A stretch of DNA of 64,000 nucleotides from Kordia sp050633145 (GCF_050633145.1 NZ_JBOEFY010000026.1:154630-218629), one strand, 5' to 3'; positions 17,361-26,379 are shown, counted from the first letter of the stretch. The notes: generated by a model from the sequence alone, not told the origin. Translations and numbers: made by a program.

Positions 17361-17555
17361 TTACATATATACAAACGCATCTTGAAATTGTACTTGAATT
17401 TGTCCAATTCCATTCTGGTTTGAATTTCCTGTTTTTGAGTTCGTTCCTCTTTTGCTTCGATTATGAGCTCCTAAAATCATTTGTTGCTCACTTACTTTTG
17501 CTACTCTAACTTTTGATAATAGCAATTTGTTTAGGGATTTGGTTTGGTTTCTCAT
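17361..17555 (-). CDS. Small basic peptide resembling a flavobacterial RiPP (lanthipeptide-like) precursor
   Basis: 64 aa. The N-terminus MRNQTKSLNKLLLSKVRVAK, followed by VSEQQMILGAHN, resembles the leaders of flavobacterial class I lanthipeptide-type precursors (M..Q..SL.L.K..IAKL...Q...GG), with GA where the Gly-Gly would be. The rest (SKRGTNSKTGNSNQNG...) is rich in Ser, Thr, Asn and Gln and has no Cys, so it could not form lanthionine rings. No modification enzyme is adjacent. It sits between the S9 peptidase and the TPR/AraC regulator, all on the minus strand. It may be a degenerate precursor or an unrelated small protein. Confidence 0.45.
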   Translation of the reverse strand: MRNQTKSLNKLLLSKVRVAKVSEQQMILGAHNRSKRGTNSKTGNSNQNGIGQIQVQFQDAFVYM

Positions 17556-17672
17556 TCTTCTTTCGTTTTAATGTTATACTCAAATGTATGACCTTAATTG
17601 GGTAAAAAGCAAATGAAACTACACAATATTTATAAATTTTAAGTAATTAACATTTAATTAACCACCTGATTT

Positions 17673-19400
17673 TTAGTTGTTTAATTTTTTTATTTTGTTT
17701 TTTAGTTGTCGTACAAAAAATGACGGTTTTACACCTGTTTTCTTGTAAAAAGCCGCAGAAAACGACTGTTGTGTCTTAAATCCGCACTCTTCCGCAATGG
17801 CTTTTATGGTATACTCTCTAAAGCGAGAATCGTTTGTAATACGCTCAATAGCATATTCAATTCGCAGTTGATTTAAGTAGTTAGCAAAGTTTACTTGTTT
17901 TGTTTCATTAATTACTTTTGATAAGTAAGTCCCGTTCGTATTTAACTCTTTTGCCAATTGTGGTAAGGTGTATTTTTTCTTTACAAACTTATCTGTTGCT
18001 TCAAACTTTTCAAGTTTTGTCAAAATATCATTGACTAAATCTTCTGGCAATTCTTTTATATTATTTTCAATAGCAGTTGGCTTTTTCTTGACAATTAGTC
18101 TTTCTTTTTTCTCTAACACTATACGTTCTTGCTTTTTTTGCTGCTCTTCTAATAATTTATGGAAACGTTTTTTATGAATTACTTGCTTTCGAAAGAAATA
18201 ATAAATTACGCCTGCAAACGCTAATAATAAAGATAGTAATACGATAATAATCATATTATCCTTTTCTTTAATCTCCTTAATAATTTTATTTCTTTTCTTT
18301 TCTAGAATTTTGTTGTCATAATTCGTCACAATATCTTTCACCAAATCTTGATAGTTATGCTGAGAAATTTTACGAAATTTTATTTCTTGTTTCTGATAAT
18401 CGGTAAGCTTTTGTTGCTCTCCGTTAGCTTCATAATAATCTTTAATATAGTCATACGTTTCTAACAACTCGGGCATTACATCTTTGGTCACTTCCAATAT
18501 GGAATCAACTTTTACAAAATGATTGATACTTTTTTTGTTGAGTGCTTTGCTCGTTCTTCCAAGAAATAAATGTGTAAAAGCTAATGAGGTCAACTCACTT
18601 TTATCGTTTTCAAATAACGCTTTTACTTTCATTAAACTATCATGTGCAATTTGATATTCCTTTTTAAAATATGAGTTGATTCCTGAATTTAATACAAAAT
18701 AATTATATCCTACAGGATCGTTTCCTGCAATACTATTTTTTATGCCTTCGTCAATATAATACGTAGCAGAATCTAACTTTTTTGTATAAGTGAATGAATG
18801 CGAAAGCGCAAATATGGCTCTATTATACTTAATAGATGTTTTTTCGTATCCATTCGATTCTAGAAACTTTTTATATTGTTTAAAGATTTTTTTGGATTCA
18901 ACATGACGTTCAATTGTGTTTTTTATTAGACCGATATTAAAATTTATAGTTTCGTAAAGTAATGTGTTTTCTTTAGCGCGATCTAAACCAGTTATTAAAT
19001 TATTAAGTGCTAATTTATATTTACCAATTATATAATAATACCTTCCTTTTTGATTGTATCCGCTAGCGGGAAACTTTTCATTGTTTTTTATATCTTTTGT
19101 AATAAAGATGATACTATCACTATACTTAATACACATTTCATCTAAATCTTTTAGATAGAATTCTGTGTATTCAAAATAGGCATTTGCAATCTTTGAAGTG
19201 TTTTCAGTTTGTTTTGCTCGCTCCAATGCTATCCTCAATGATTCATGATTTAAAACATCGATTTGAGTAGCTATGCTATCATTTTTTGGAGCATTCGTCT
19301 CTTTTTTTATGGTAGTATTTTGAGCAAACACAGTAGCACAAAAAAGTTGTAACACTATGATTAATAGTAATATTAAGGTCGGTTTTTCTTTACGAATCAT
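17673..19400 (-). CDS. TPR-type membrane sensor with AraC-family DNA-binding domain
   Basis: 575 aa. A cleavable signal (ending in ATVFAQ) precedes an extracytoplasmic helical region that looks like degenerate tetratricopeptide repeats (about residues 50-360). One transmembrane helix follows (MIIIVLLSLLLAFAGVIYYFF), then a Lys/Glu-rich linker, then an AraC/XylS helix-turn-helix pair (LPQLAKELNTNGTYLSKVIN ... YTIKAIAEECGFKTQQSFSA) at the C-terminus. One-piece sensors with this architecture, carrying the DNA-binding domain on a membrane protein, are common in Flavobacteriia. Ligand unknown. It diverges from the ABC transporter at 19844 across a 443-bp gap holding a long palindrome, so it may regulate that transporter (inference). 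Confidence 0.85.
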   Translation of the reverse strand: MIRKEKPTLILLLIIVLQLFCATVFAQNTTIKKETNAPKNDSIATQIDVLNHESLRIALERAKQTENTSKIANAYFEYTEFYLKDLDEMCIKYSDSIIFITKDIKNNEKFPASGYNQKGRYYYIIGKYKLALNNLITGLDRAKENTLLYETINFNIGLIKNTIERHVESKKIFKQYKKFLESNGYEKTSIKYNRAIFALSHSFTYTKKLDSATYYIDEGIKNSIAGNDPVGYNYFVLNSGINSYFKKEYQIAHDSLMKVKALFENDKSELTSLAFTHLFLGRTSKALNKKSINHFVKVDSILEVTKDVMPELLETYDYIKDYYEANGEQQKLTDYQKQEIKFRKISQHNYQDLVKDIVTNYDNKILEKKRNKIIKEIKEKDNMIIIVLLSLLLAFAGVIYYFFRKQVIHKKRFHKLLEEQQKKQERIVLEKKERLIVKKKPTAIENNIKELPEDLVNDILTKLEKFEATDKFVKKKYTLPQLAKELNTNGTYLSKVINETKQVNFANYLNQLRIEYAIERITNDSRFREYTIKAIAEECGFKTQQSFSAAFYKKTGVKPSFFVRQLKNKIKKLNN

Positions 19401-19843
19401 GGATGGTTAATGTATGATATATACGTACAGGCTAGCGTACGGTTTTAACACAACTAAGTTACTGTTTTTTTATAAAAATTTGTGAAAGATTTATAAATCG
19501 TGAATAGCTTCTCTTGTTTTTGGGTAAACTTTCGACTTACATTTACAGTAACGAAAAACGATAAAGCGATTCAAAAGCAATGAAGTTTTTTCATAACGAA
19601 AACTTCTAATTAAGATCTAAATTATTTGCTTCTGATAAAACATGAACTAAAGTTTAGCCGATTTCTTTACGAATGTTCAGTTTGCAAATATTTAGATTGA
19701 CGAATACTTTCTTAAAGTATGGTTGTTGATTAACGTGCTACTAGTTGTCTTACCAAAATGACTAGTAGCTAATCAACAAACTTCCCAAAATCAGCACATA
19801 GTATGGTATAGACATGAATTAATAAACTTTTAACCACCAAAAG
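19401..19843. other. Intergenic region between the TPR/AraC regulator and the ABC transporter
   Basis: 443 bp without a convincing gene. It holds the promoters of the two divergent genes and the palindrome at 19723-19779. I saw no perfect TAnnTTTG box within 60 nt of either start codon. Confidence 0.6.
19723..19779. promoter_or_regulatory. Long imperfect palindrome upstream of the ABC transporter gene
   Basis: Left arm TTGTTGATTA (19723-19732) then GCTACTAGT (19737-19745); right arm ACTAGTAGC (19761-19769) then TAATCAACAA (19770-19779). That is 19 paired bases with a 4-nt bulge (ACGT) and a 15-nt loop. No T-run follows on either strand, so it is not a simple terminator. It lies 65 nt before the ATG at 19844, placed for an operator or a structured 5' leader. 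Confidence 0.55.
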
Positions 19844-21709
19844 ATGAAATTTACCAATGATAATATTATCTATTTCTTGATCCTGGCGATTTTGATTTTG
19901 GTATTTGGCATTATGTACCAAGTAATTCAGTCACTTACAATCGATGAATACTCCGAAAATTTTAATAAACGCCACGAATTACGAAAAAAGTGGTTTTTAA
20001 ATATCATAAAACCCGACCACAAAACCATAGGTTACAGTATTCTTTTAGGAATCTGCATTGCTATTTTAGGAATGAGCATTGCGGTGTTTGCGCAGCAACT
20101 TATAGATGTTATTCTACCATCAAAAGACACCAAAATGCTTATTTTTAGCATGAGTATTGTCACCGTTTTATTGTTGATAAAGGTATATTTTACAACGATT
20201 CGTGATCAATTTTTAATTTCGCAAAGCAAAAATGTAAACAATCGCATTATTGATCGATTTTACAGTTCATTGCTAAGTTTACCTAAACCGTTCTTTGATA
20301 CACGAAAAATTGGTGAATTGGTCGCACGATTCAACGATACACAACGCATTCAAAATGTAATTAAAGTTGTCATAGGAAACGTAGTGATTCATACACTGAT
20401 TTCTATTGTTTCACTAGGTTTTTTATTTTACTATTCTTGGCATATTGGACTCATTGCAGCTATTAGTTTACCATTTTATTTCTTGCTGATGTATGCTTTT
20501 AATACAAGAATCATCAAAGCACAAAAAGAAATTATGAGCAGTTGCACCGACAACGAAAGCAATTATATTAGTTCATTACAGAATATTTCTATTATAAAAA
20601 ATACAAACAGACAAGGTGTTTTTCAAAAACTGAATCAACGCATTTATGGAGATTTTCAAGATAAAGTATTTCAACTTGGAAAAATTAATGTGCGATTGTC
20701 ATTATTTTCAAGCGTATTTGGCGTCTTATTTTTAATGGCTGTTTTAGTCTACACTTCATTTCAAGTGTATAGCGGCACTATGCTTATTGGCGAATTGACT
20801 GCCGTATTGTGCATTGCAAGTTCATTATTACCATCGGTAGCAAGTTTGGCTTTAGTAGCCATTCCAATCAACGAAGCAAAAGTTGCCTTTGACAGAATGC
20901 ACGAATTCACAGCCTTAAAAGAAGAAGCTACTGGAAAGACACCAATTGAAAAGTTTAAATCATTAGAAATTAAAAATGTTTCTTTTGGCTTTTCAGATAA
21001 AAAACAAGTACTCAATAACATTAATATTAAAATTTCCAAAAAGCAATGCATCGCTATTGTTGGCGAAAGTGGTTGCGGAAAGAGTACACTAGGACAAATT
21101 ATTCAAAAGTTTTATACACATTCTAGTGGAGAAATTTTAGTCAATAAAGAAATTCCGCTACAGCAAGTATTAACCAAAGATTGGCGCAATATTATTGGCG
21201 TTATTCCACAAGAAGTGCCCATTTTTCCAAATACAGTGTTTGACAATATTGTGTTGGGCGAAGATGATACACTTCAAAATGTAGATTCATTTATTACAGA
21301 ATATGGTTTTGAAGACTTCATTCAACGTTTACCAAAAGGATACGCCACTATGTTAGGAAAAGGCGGTATGAATTTATCTAACGGACAAAAACAAGTACTA
21401 GCACTAATACGAGTGCTGTACAAAAAGCCACAATTATTGATTTTAGATGAATTTACAGCTACAATGGATAGAAAAACAGAATTGTTTGTCTTTAAACTAT
21501 TAGAACAATTAAAATCGAAAATCACCATTATTTTCATTTCTCATCATTTACATCATTTGAATCAAATTGCTGATGAAATTTATGTAATGCAAGAAGGAGA
21601 AACGAAAGTACATGGCAATCATAAAACACTACTAAAAACGCCTAATTTTTACAGCGATTTTTGGAAAAAAATATTAAAAACACCTGAACCCATAAATTAT
21701 ATATCATGA
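19844..21709 (+). CDS. ABC exporter (peptide/bacteriocin type) lacking the C39 peptidase domain
   Basis: Fused permease-ATPase half transporter, 621 aa. The membrane domain (about residues 60-345) contains LPKPFFDTRKIGELVARFNDT, the intracellular-loop signature of C39-peptidase bacteriocin/RiPP exporters. The ATPase has GESGCGKST (Walker A), LSNGQKQ (signature), LLILDEFTATMD (Walker B) and ISHHLHH (switch His). In place of the usual ~130-residue C39 peptidase there is one N-terminal hydrophobic helix (IIYFLILAILILVFGIMYQ) and a short linker. It should export peptides without cleaving a double-glycine leader, or rely on a separate peptidase. Its stop overlaps an ATG whose frame ends after nine codons, so the partner gene expected downstream is missing. 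Confidence 0.88.
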   Translation: MKFTNDNIIYFLILAILILVFGIMYQVIQSLTIDEYSENFNKRHELRKKWFLNIIKPDHKTIGYSILLGICIAILGMSIAVFAQQLIDVILPSKDTKMLIFSMSIVTVLLLIKVYFTTIRDQFLISQSKNVNNRIIDRFYSSLLSLPKPFFDTRKIGELVARFNDTQRIQNVIKVVIGNVVIHTLISIVSLGFLFYYSWHIGLIAAISLPFYFLLMYAFNTRIIKAQKEIMSSCTDNESNYISSLQNISIIKNTNRQGVFQKLNQRIYGDFQDKVFQLGKINVRLSLFSSVFGVLFLMAVLVYTSFQVYSGTMLIGELTAVLCIASSLLPSVASLALVAIPINEAKVAFDRMHEFTALKEEATGKTPIEKFKSLEIKNVSFGFSDKKQVLNNINIKISKKQCIAIVGESGCGKSTLGQIIQKFYTHSSGEILVNKEIPLQQVLTKDWRNIIGVIPQEVPIFPNTVFDNIVLGEDDTLQNVDSFITEYGFEDFIQRLPKGYATMLGKGGMNLSNGQKQVLALIRVLYKKPQLLILDEFTATMDRKTELFVFKLLEQLKSKITIIFISHHLHHLNQIADEIYVMQEGETKVHGNHKTLLKTPNFYSDFWKKILKTPEPINYIS

Positions 21710-21942
21710 AAAAGAAAATTTGTTTACGTAGTTAGTTGACAAAAAATTAAATGGGGACGAGAGATCACACAGGATGCACTAATTTTTTTCATTAAGTTTT
21801 TAATTTTTCAGGTCTAGTTTACTGGGAATACTAGACAATTGCAAAATGTGTTATCTCTCAAGTTTTTTAGGTTAGGGGAACCTATCATTATTTTTAGGCT
21901 GGCAAAGTGGTATATATGACATGTACCACTTTGCCTTTTTTT
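21710..21942 (+). ncRNA. Candidate non-coding transcript ending in a strong terminator
   Basis: About 190 nt between the ABC transporter and a 12-bp terminator hairpin contain no ORF of note (a nine-codon frame starts at 21706). The stretch includes a small hairpin (AGGTT-AGGGG-AACCT). It is either the 3' untranslated tail of the transporter mRNA or a separate small RNA. No covariance evidence is available. Confidence 0.25.
21901..21942 (+). terminator. Strong Rho-independent terminator
   Basis: GGCAAAGTGGTA (21901-21912) pairs perfectly with TACCACTTTGCC (21924-21935); 11-nt loop, then a T7 run. Confidence 0.92.
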
Positions 21943-22001
21943 ATGAACTATTGCTTTAAAACAAAGCTATGATACTATTTTTTAATTTTAAATGGAAAGT
22001 T

Positions 22002-22112
22002 ATGAATCAAAAGAAATTACTTTATTTAAAAGGATTTATATCAGGTTTTTTAACCGCTATAGCGGGAATTATCATTTTTGTAATGATTAGTCTTTTTTTG
22101 ATGAAAAGCTAA
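22002..22112 (+). CDS. Small single-pass membrane protein (36 aa)
   Basis: MNQKKLLYLKGFISGF followed by a hydrophobic helix (LTAIAGIIIFVMISLFLM) and KS-stop. The basic N-terminus and single helix suggest a small inner-membrane protein with N-in topology. An in-frame ATG at 21969 would add 11 residues. No family recognised; coding status rests only on the coherent membrane-protein pattern. Confidence 0.4.
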   Translation: MNQKKLLYLKGFISGFLTAIAGIIIFVMISLFLMKS

Positions 22113-22137
22113 AGATTAAATTGACTTAGAAAGTTAA

Positions 22138-22614
22138 CTAACTTTTTCTATAGTTTTCAATCATGTCAATAGCCTCAGGTAAAGGTAAATGAAACTCAGT
22201 TGAAGGAATAATTGCTGGACTTCCAAAACGATGTAAATTTGACTTCATCAAGTTTTTTACAATATTGTTTTTGTCTTTAAAAAATGCTTCATGATCGTTC
22301 AATAGAATAACCAATGCTTTAAAATTAATTCCGTCTTTTATTGCAAATCCATCTATAAATTCCCAAGAAATCATTCCTACTCCATTAGCAGCAGTTGTAA
22401 TTCCTTGATTGCTTACCATAACAGATGGTTTGTTTTTAGTATATAGGTTTAATAAGTAACATCCCACGAAAGTGAACAATCCGAAAAAGATATATACAAA
22501 CAGAGAAGACCAAAAAAGTATTGCACTAACAGAAATTAAAATAATAAACACTGAAAAAAATAATTGCTTCTTTCTGTGTTTTGAATTTCTGTAAAAAAGT
22601 AACGGAGTTTGCAT
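22138..22614 (-). CDS. STM3941-like membrane protein
   Basis: 158 aa. Two adjacent transmembrane helices near the N-terminus (about residues 18-36 and 38-56, KQLFFSVFIILISVSAILFW and SLFVYIFFGLFTFVGCYLL) are followed by a soluble PH-like domain (SVMVSNQGITTAANGVGMISWEFIDGFAIK...). This arrangement matches the poorly characterised STM3941 family. Function unknown. Monocistronic and divergent from the PhoD gene. Confidence 0.65.
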   Translation of the reverse strand: MQTPLLFYRNSKHRKKQLFFSVFIILISVSAILFWSSLFVYIFFGLFTFVGCYLLNLYTKNKPSVMVSNQGITTAANGVGMISWEFIDGFAIKDGINFKALVILLNDHEAFFKDKNNIVKNLMKSNLHRFGSPAIIPSTEFHLPLPEAIDMIENYRKS

Positions 22615-22715
22615 AATTAACGATTCAGTGATTAAATATATCTAATTTGTAACCTAAAATTAAACTAGTTGCGTAATTTTATGCTGAAATTTGTAATTAA
22701 ATAGAAATGATATTT

Positions 22716-24047
22716 ATGAAAAAGAATTTTACGATACTTCTTTGCTTTGTATGTGTATTTGTGAGTTTTGCGCAAAAAAACCTTTTACAATCGGGTCCGA
22801 TGGTTGGATATTCTGATTTTAGAGAAGCGCTAATTTGGGTACAAACAATAGAGCCCGCTGAAGTGAAAATAGGGTATTTTGCAAAAAATGAAACTGAAAA
22901 GTTTACAGAAACTGTTCAAACGACCAAAGCTGGCGATTTGATTGCAAAGCTAACTCCAAATGAAGTAGCCTACGGCAAAACATATACGTATAAATTATAC
23001 ATTAATGATGTCTACGTTCCGCGAGATTATAAGTTAGAATTCCAAACGCAAACGTTGTGGCAATTTCGAACCGATCCGCCAAATTTTAAAATAGCATTGG
23101 GTTCGTGTAGTTTTATCAATGAAGCAAAAGACGATCGCCCAAAACCGTATGGCGATAAATATCAGATTTTTAATTCTATCCTGCAAAAAGACCCAGATTT
23201 AATGTTATGGGTTGGCGATAATATGTATTTGCGTACCCCTGATTTTATGACCAATACTGGAATTCGTCATCGCTACAGACATACACGTGCTACCAAGGAA
23301 ATGCAAGCTTTACTAGGAAGCGTTCACAATTATGCTACTTGGGACGATCATGATTACGGACCAAATGATGCTGATAGAAGTTATGTAAATAAAAAGATTG
23401 CCGAACAGACTTTTAATGATTATTGGGGGAATTTAAACACGAATGCTGCTGGAAATGGTGGTGTAACGCAACATTTTGCTTGGAATGATGTTGAGTTTTT
23501 TATGTTGGACGATCGGTATCACAGAGCACCAAACAGAGATCCAAACCAGGACAAAGCCTATTTAGGAAAACAACAACTCGATTGGTTGATTGATGCTTTG
23601 ACAAAAAGCAGGGCTACTTTTAAAGTTGTGATTAATGGTGGACAAGTAATTAGCGATGTGGCTAAGTTTGAAAATTATGCTACATATCCAACAGAGAAAG
23701 CCGAATTGTTAAAACGTATACATGATGCCAAAATTGAAGGTGTATTTTTTATTAGTGGTGACAGACATCATACCGAAATTTCAAAATTGGAGCGCAAAGA
23801 TGCATATCCGCTAATCGATATTACTTGTTCTCCACTAACAGCCGGAACACATGCTCCAAGAGATGAAGGCAATACATTTCAAGTAAAAGACAAAACGTTT
23901 TATAAGCGTAACTTCGGAATTATGGAAGTAACAGGAAAACGAAGAGAACGCGTATTGGTATTAACAATTTACGATTCTGACGGAAACAAAGCCTTTGATT
24001 ACGAAATTAAAGCCAATGATTTACGATATCCGAGAATGAAGAAGTAA
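22716..24047 (+). CDS. phoD: PhoD-family alkaline phosphatase/phosphodiesterase
   Basis: Secreted metallophosphatase. I prefer the ATG at 22716 (MKKNFTILLCFVCVFVSFAQ, a clean signal peptide) over the ATG at 22707. Motifs of the PhoD family in order: an N-terminal Ig-like domain with YSDFREALIWVQ, then LGSCSF, DLMLWVGDNMYLR, TWDDHDYGPNDAD, VINGGQVISD and FFISGDRHHTEISKL. These supply Asp, Asn and His ligands for the metal centre. 443 aa. It probably releases phosphate from extracellular organophosphates. Alone, followed by a terminator. Confidence 0.9.
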   Translation: MKKNFTILLCFVCVFVSFAQKNLLQSGPMVGYSDFREALIWVQTIEPAEVKIGYFAKNETEKFTETVQTTKAGDLIAKLTPNEVAYGKTYTYKLYINDVYVPRDYKLEFQTQTLWQFRTDPPNFKIALGSCSFINEAKDDRPKPYGDKYQIFNSILQKDPDLMLWVGDNMYLRTPDFMTNTGIRHRYRHTRATKEMQALLGSVHNYATWDDHDYGPNDADRSYVNKKIAEQTFNDYWGNLNTNAAGNGGVTQHFAWNDVEFFMLDDRYHRAPNRDPNQDKAYLGKQQLDWLIDALTKSRATFKVVINGGQVISDVAKFENYATYPTEKAELLKRIHDAKIEGVFFISGDRHHTEISKLERKDAYPLIDITCSPLTAGTHAPRDEGNTFQVKDKTFYKRNFGIMEVTGKRRERVLVLTIYDSDGNKAFDYEIKANDLRYPRMKK

Positions 24048-24119
24048 CTTTCAACGCAATCGTTCTTAAATTTTTACAAAGAATTAATTGTGCAATCTTC
24101 AGAATAAAAAATAATTCAA

Positions 24120-24147
24120 AAAACCGCTAACAAAACTTAGCGGTTTT
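24120..24147 (+). terminator. Terminator between phoD and endonuclease V
   Basis: AAAACCGCTAA (24120-24130) pairs perfectly with TTAGCGGTTTT (24137-24147), 6-nt loop, then CTTTT. The A/T flanks make it symmetrical. Confidence 0.88.
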
Positions 24148-24174
24148 CTTTTACAAATTTTATAGCTTTACCTC

Positions 24175-24681
24175 ATGATAGCCGCTATTGACATTCATTA
24201 TAAAGAAACTTATGCGAAAGCCGTTTGTGTCGTATTTAATTGGGCAGACGAGACTCCGCAACATGTATATACAGCTATTATTACAGAAGTAGCACCTTAT
24301 GTTTCTGGAGAGTTTTACAAAAGAGAATTGCCTTGTATTCTAAAAGTACTAGAACAAGTACAGTTAGATTCACTAGAAGCTATTATTGTGGACGGTCATG
24401 TATTTGTACATAATGATAAAAAATATGGTTTAGGCGGTTATGTTTGGGAAGCATTAGACAAAAAAGTTCCCATTATTGGTATTGCAAAAAAATCATTTAT
24501 TCATACAGAAAAAGTAGCAACTCCAATCAAACGTGGTACAAGTGAAAGTCCATTGTATGTATCCTGCATTGGAATTGACAAAGAAACTGTACTCGAAAAA
24601 ATTAAATTGTTTCATGGAGAATATCGCATGCCAACAATTTTAAAGCTAGTCGACTCTCACTCACGAACAGAAATGGAATAA
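24175..24681 (+). CDS. nfi: Endonuclease V (short form)
   Basis: Deoxyinosine-specific repair endonuclease, 168 aa versus 223 in E. coli. It begins directly at the catalytic core: Asp6 in AIDIHY corresponds to the first catalytic Asp, then PYVSGEFYKRELP (Glu), IIVDGHVFV (Asp), GIAKKSF, and HGEYRMPTILKLVDSHSR at the C-terminus. The ~35-residue N-terminal region of the E. coli enzyme is absent, as is the long loop before the last motif. All recognisable catalytic residues are kept, so it is probably active. It nicks DNA one base 3' of inosine (family knowledge). Confidence 0.85.
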   Translation: MIAAIDIHYKETYAKAVCVVFNWADETPQHVYTAIITEVAPYVSGEFYKRELPCILKVLEQVQLDSLEAIIVDGHVFVHNDKKYGLGGYVWEALDKKVPIIGIAKKSFIHTEKVATPIKRGTSESPLYVSCIGIDKETVLEKIKLFHGEYRMPTILKLVDSHSRTEME

Positions 24682-24888
24682 CAAAAAACGCATTCAAAAC
24701 TGTAAATCAATTAGTTATAAAACTATTTATATTTCTTCTTAACTCCTTTTTACTTAACTTTTTGGCTAACAATTAGAGTTCAAGTCATAAAATCGAGTAT
24801 TTATACGCTATGCCATTCATACTTTTTTCATGAAATTTGAATAATAATTAAAAGACCATAATACCAACCAAATTAACACCTAACTAAA

Positions 24889-26379
24889 ATGAAGACTTTA
24901 TTAAAAACTACTGCATTGCTATGCGTAGCTATCTTATTTCTAAATTCTTGTGAAGAAAAAAAGAAAGAAGATGCAAAAAAAGGCACTGAAACAACAAAAA
25001 CTAAAGCCAAAGCGCAAGTTAATTATGACTTAGCAGAAGCTGATACAGTTGGAGATACTTGTGCTTGTGAATCCGATTGGTTTCCACACACACAAACACC
25101 AGCTCCTGCAGAAGGAAGCAATAGTCCGTTTGCTGCTAGTGAAACAACAAACTGTATTTTTCACCAATGGTCATGGCAAAAATTCTTATGGTTAACAGTA
25201 CCAGACAGTAACAAAACCCCACTATTTTTAAGAGATGCAAGTATTAAGCAGGTAGATCCATTTATGAATCCTGTAACGATTCCTAGTGGAGCAACCGTAG
25301 CACTTTCTATAACGGAAGAACAGCAAGCAGGTTCATTAGGAATTTTAAGATCAAATCCTAACTTTAATAAAGGAAACTCAGAAACGGTTTATTATGCTAT
25401 TTATATGAATGACACAATGAATGAGGCAGCTATAAATTATGCTTCACAACTAGCAGATGGTACCTTAGAGCATAATAATGCTCAAGCTTTTCCTGTAGGA
25501 TCGTTCGAGCTAAAAACATCATGGATTCCAACAACTGCAATTCCACAAGCAGATTTAACTAATTACTATACAACGAATGCTAATATTGACGGAGCTACTA
25601 CAGAAGTGGCACTTTTAGGAATGCACGTTGTAGGAGTTGTTGAAAATCACCCTGAATTTATTTGGGCAACTTTTGAACATAACAATTTAGCTCCAGCTTT
25701 CGATTGGACCAAAGGGACTGCAAGTGCTGATACTGATAAATTATTATTTAAAAAGGGAAGCGTTTCAACTATTGATGGAATTCAATGGCCGTATCAAGGT
25801 GCTGCTCCTACTTTAGAAAGTCAGGCATATACCCTTTTTGAATATGGTGTACCAAGAATTTCTGGGAGTAATCCTAAAACTAACTTCATGAAAACAAGTC
25901 AGACTGAACCAAAAAACTATCATAATATTAAGGCAATTGATGATTGCGTTGCAGGAAAATTAGATGACGTTTGGAATAATTATGCATACACAGGTTCTAT
26001 TTGGCTTAATACAGATGGATTAACTCCTACAGAACAAACTGCGTTGATAAATACTCTAGGTACTGGTATTGGAGCTGCTACTCCAGGTTCATCAGCTAGA
26101 GGTTCGTTAAACTCTGCTAATATTTCAATGGAAACATATACACAAACATTTATGCCTAGCTTATCTAGTATTAATGCTAGTAACTTAGCAAACTGTTTTT
26201 CATGCCACAGTGCACAAAGTTTTACAAAAAAAGGACAGCCTCAGTTTAAATCTCCTTTGTATATAAGTCACGTATTTAACGGATATCTAGAACATCAAAA
26301 AGGTGCTACAAAAGATGAAATAAATCAAATGAAAGCACAAGATTTTCAAGACACATTTTTTAATAAGAAAAAGGAATAA
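24889..26379 (+). CDS. Lipoprotein with a single C-terminal c-type heme motif (CxxCH)
   Basis: 496 aa. The lipoprotein signal ends LFLNSC, with lipid on Cys21, followed by a Lys/Glu-rich linker. The large middle region has no family I can name; it includes CIFHQWSWQKFLWLTVPD and WNNYAYTGSIWLNTDG. One heme-attachment motif CFSCH lies at residues 436-440, followed by KSPLYISHVFNG. It is exported and probably binds one heme at the periplasmic face; an electron-transfer role is inference. A CACE pair near residue 58 may form a disulfide. Monocistronic. Confidence 0.7.
   Translation: MKTLLKTTALLCVAILFLNSCEEKKKEDAKKGTETTKTKAKAQVNYDLAEADTVGDTCACESDWFPHTQTPAPAEGSNSPFAASETTNCIFHQWSWQKFLWLTVPDSNKTPLFLRDASIKQVDPFMNPVTIPSGATVALSITEEQQAGSLGILRSNPNFNKGNSETVYYAIYMNDTMNEAAINYASQLADGTLEHNNAQAFPVGSFELKTSWIPTTAIPQADLTNYYTTNANIDGATTEVALLGMHVVGVVENHPEFIWATFEHNNLAPAFDWTKGTASADTDKLLFKKGSVSTIDGIQWPYQGAAPTLESQAYTLFEYGVPRISGSNPKTNFMKTSQTEPKNYHNIKAIDDCVAGKLDDVWNNYAYTGSIWLNTDGLTPTEQTALINTLGTGIGAATPGSSARGSLNSANISMETYTQTFMPSLSSINASNLANCFSCHSAQSFTKKGQPQFKSPLYISHVFNGYLEHQKGATKDEINQMKAQDFQDTFFNKKKE

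Noticed and set aside
19723..19779. Possible insertion-sequence terminal inverted repeats
   Set aside because: The arms are only 15 nt apart and no transposase or target-site duplication is present.
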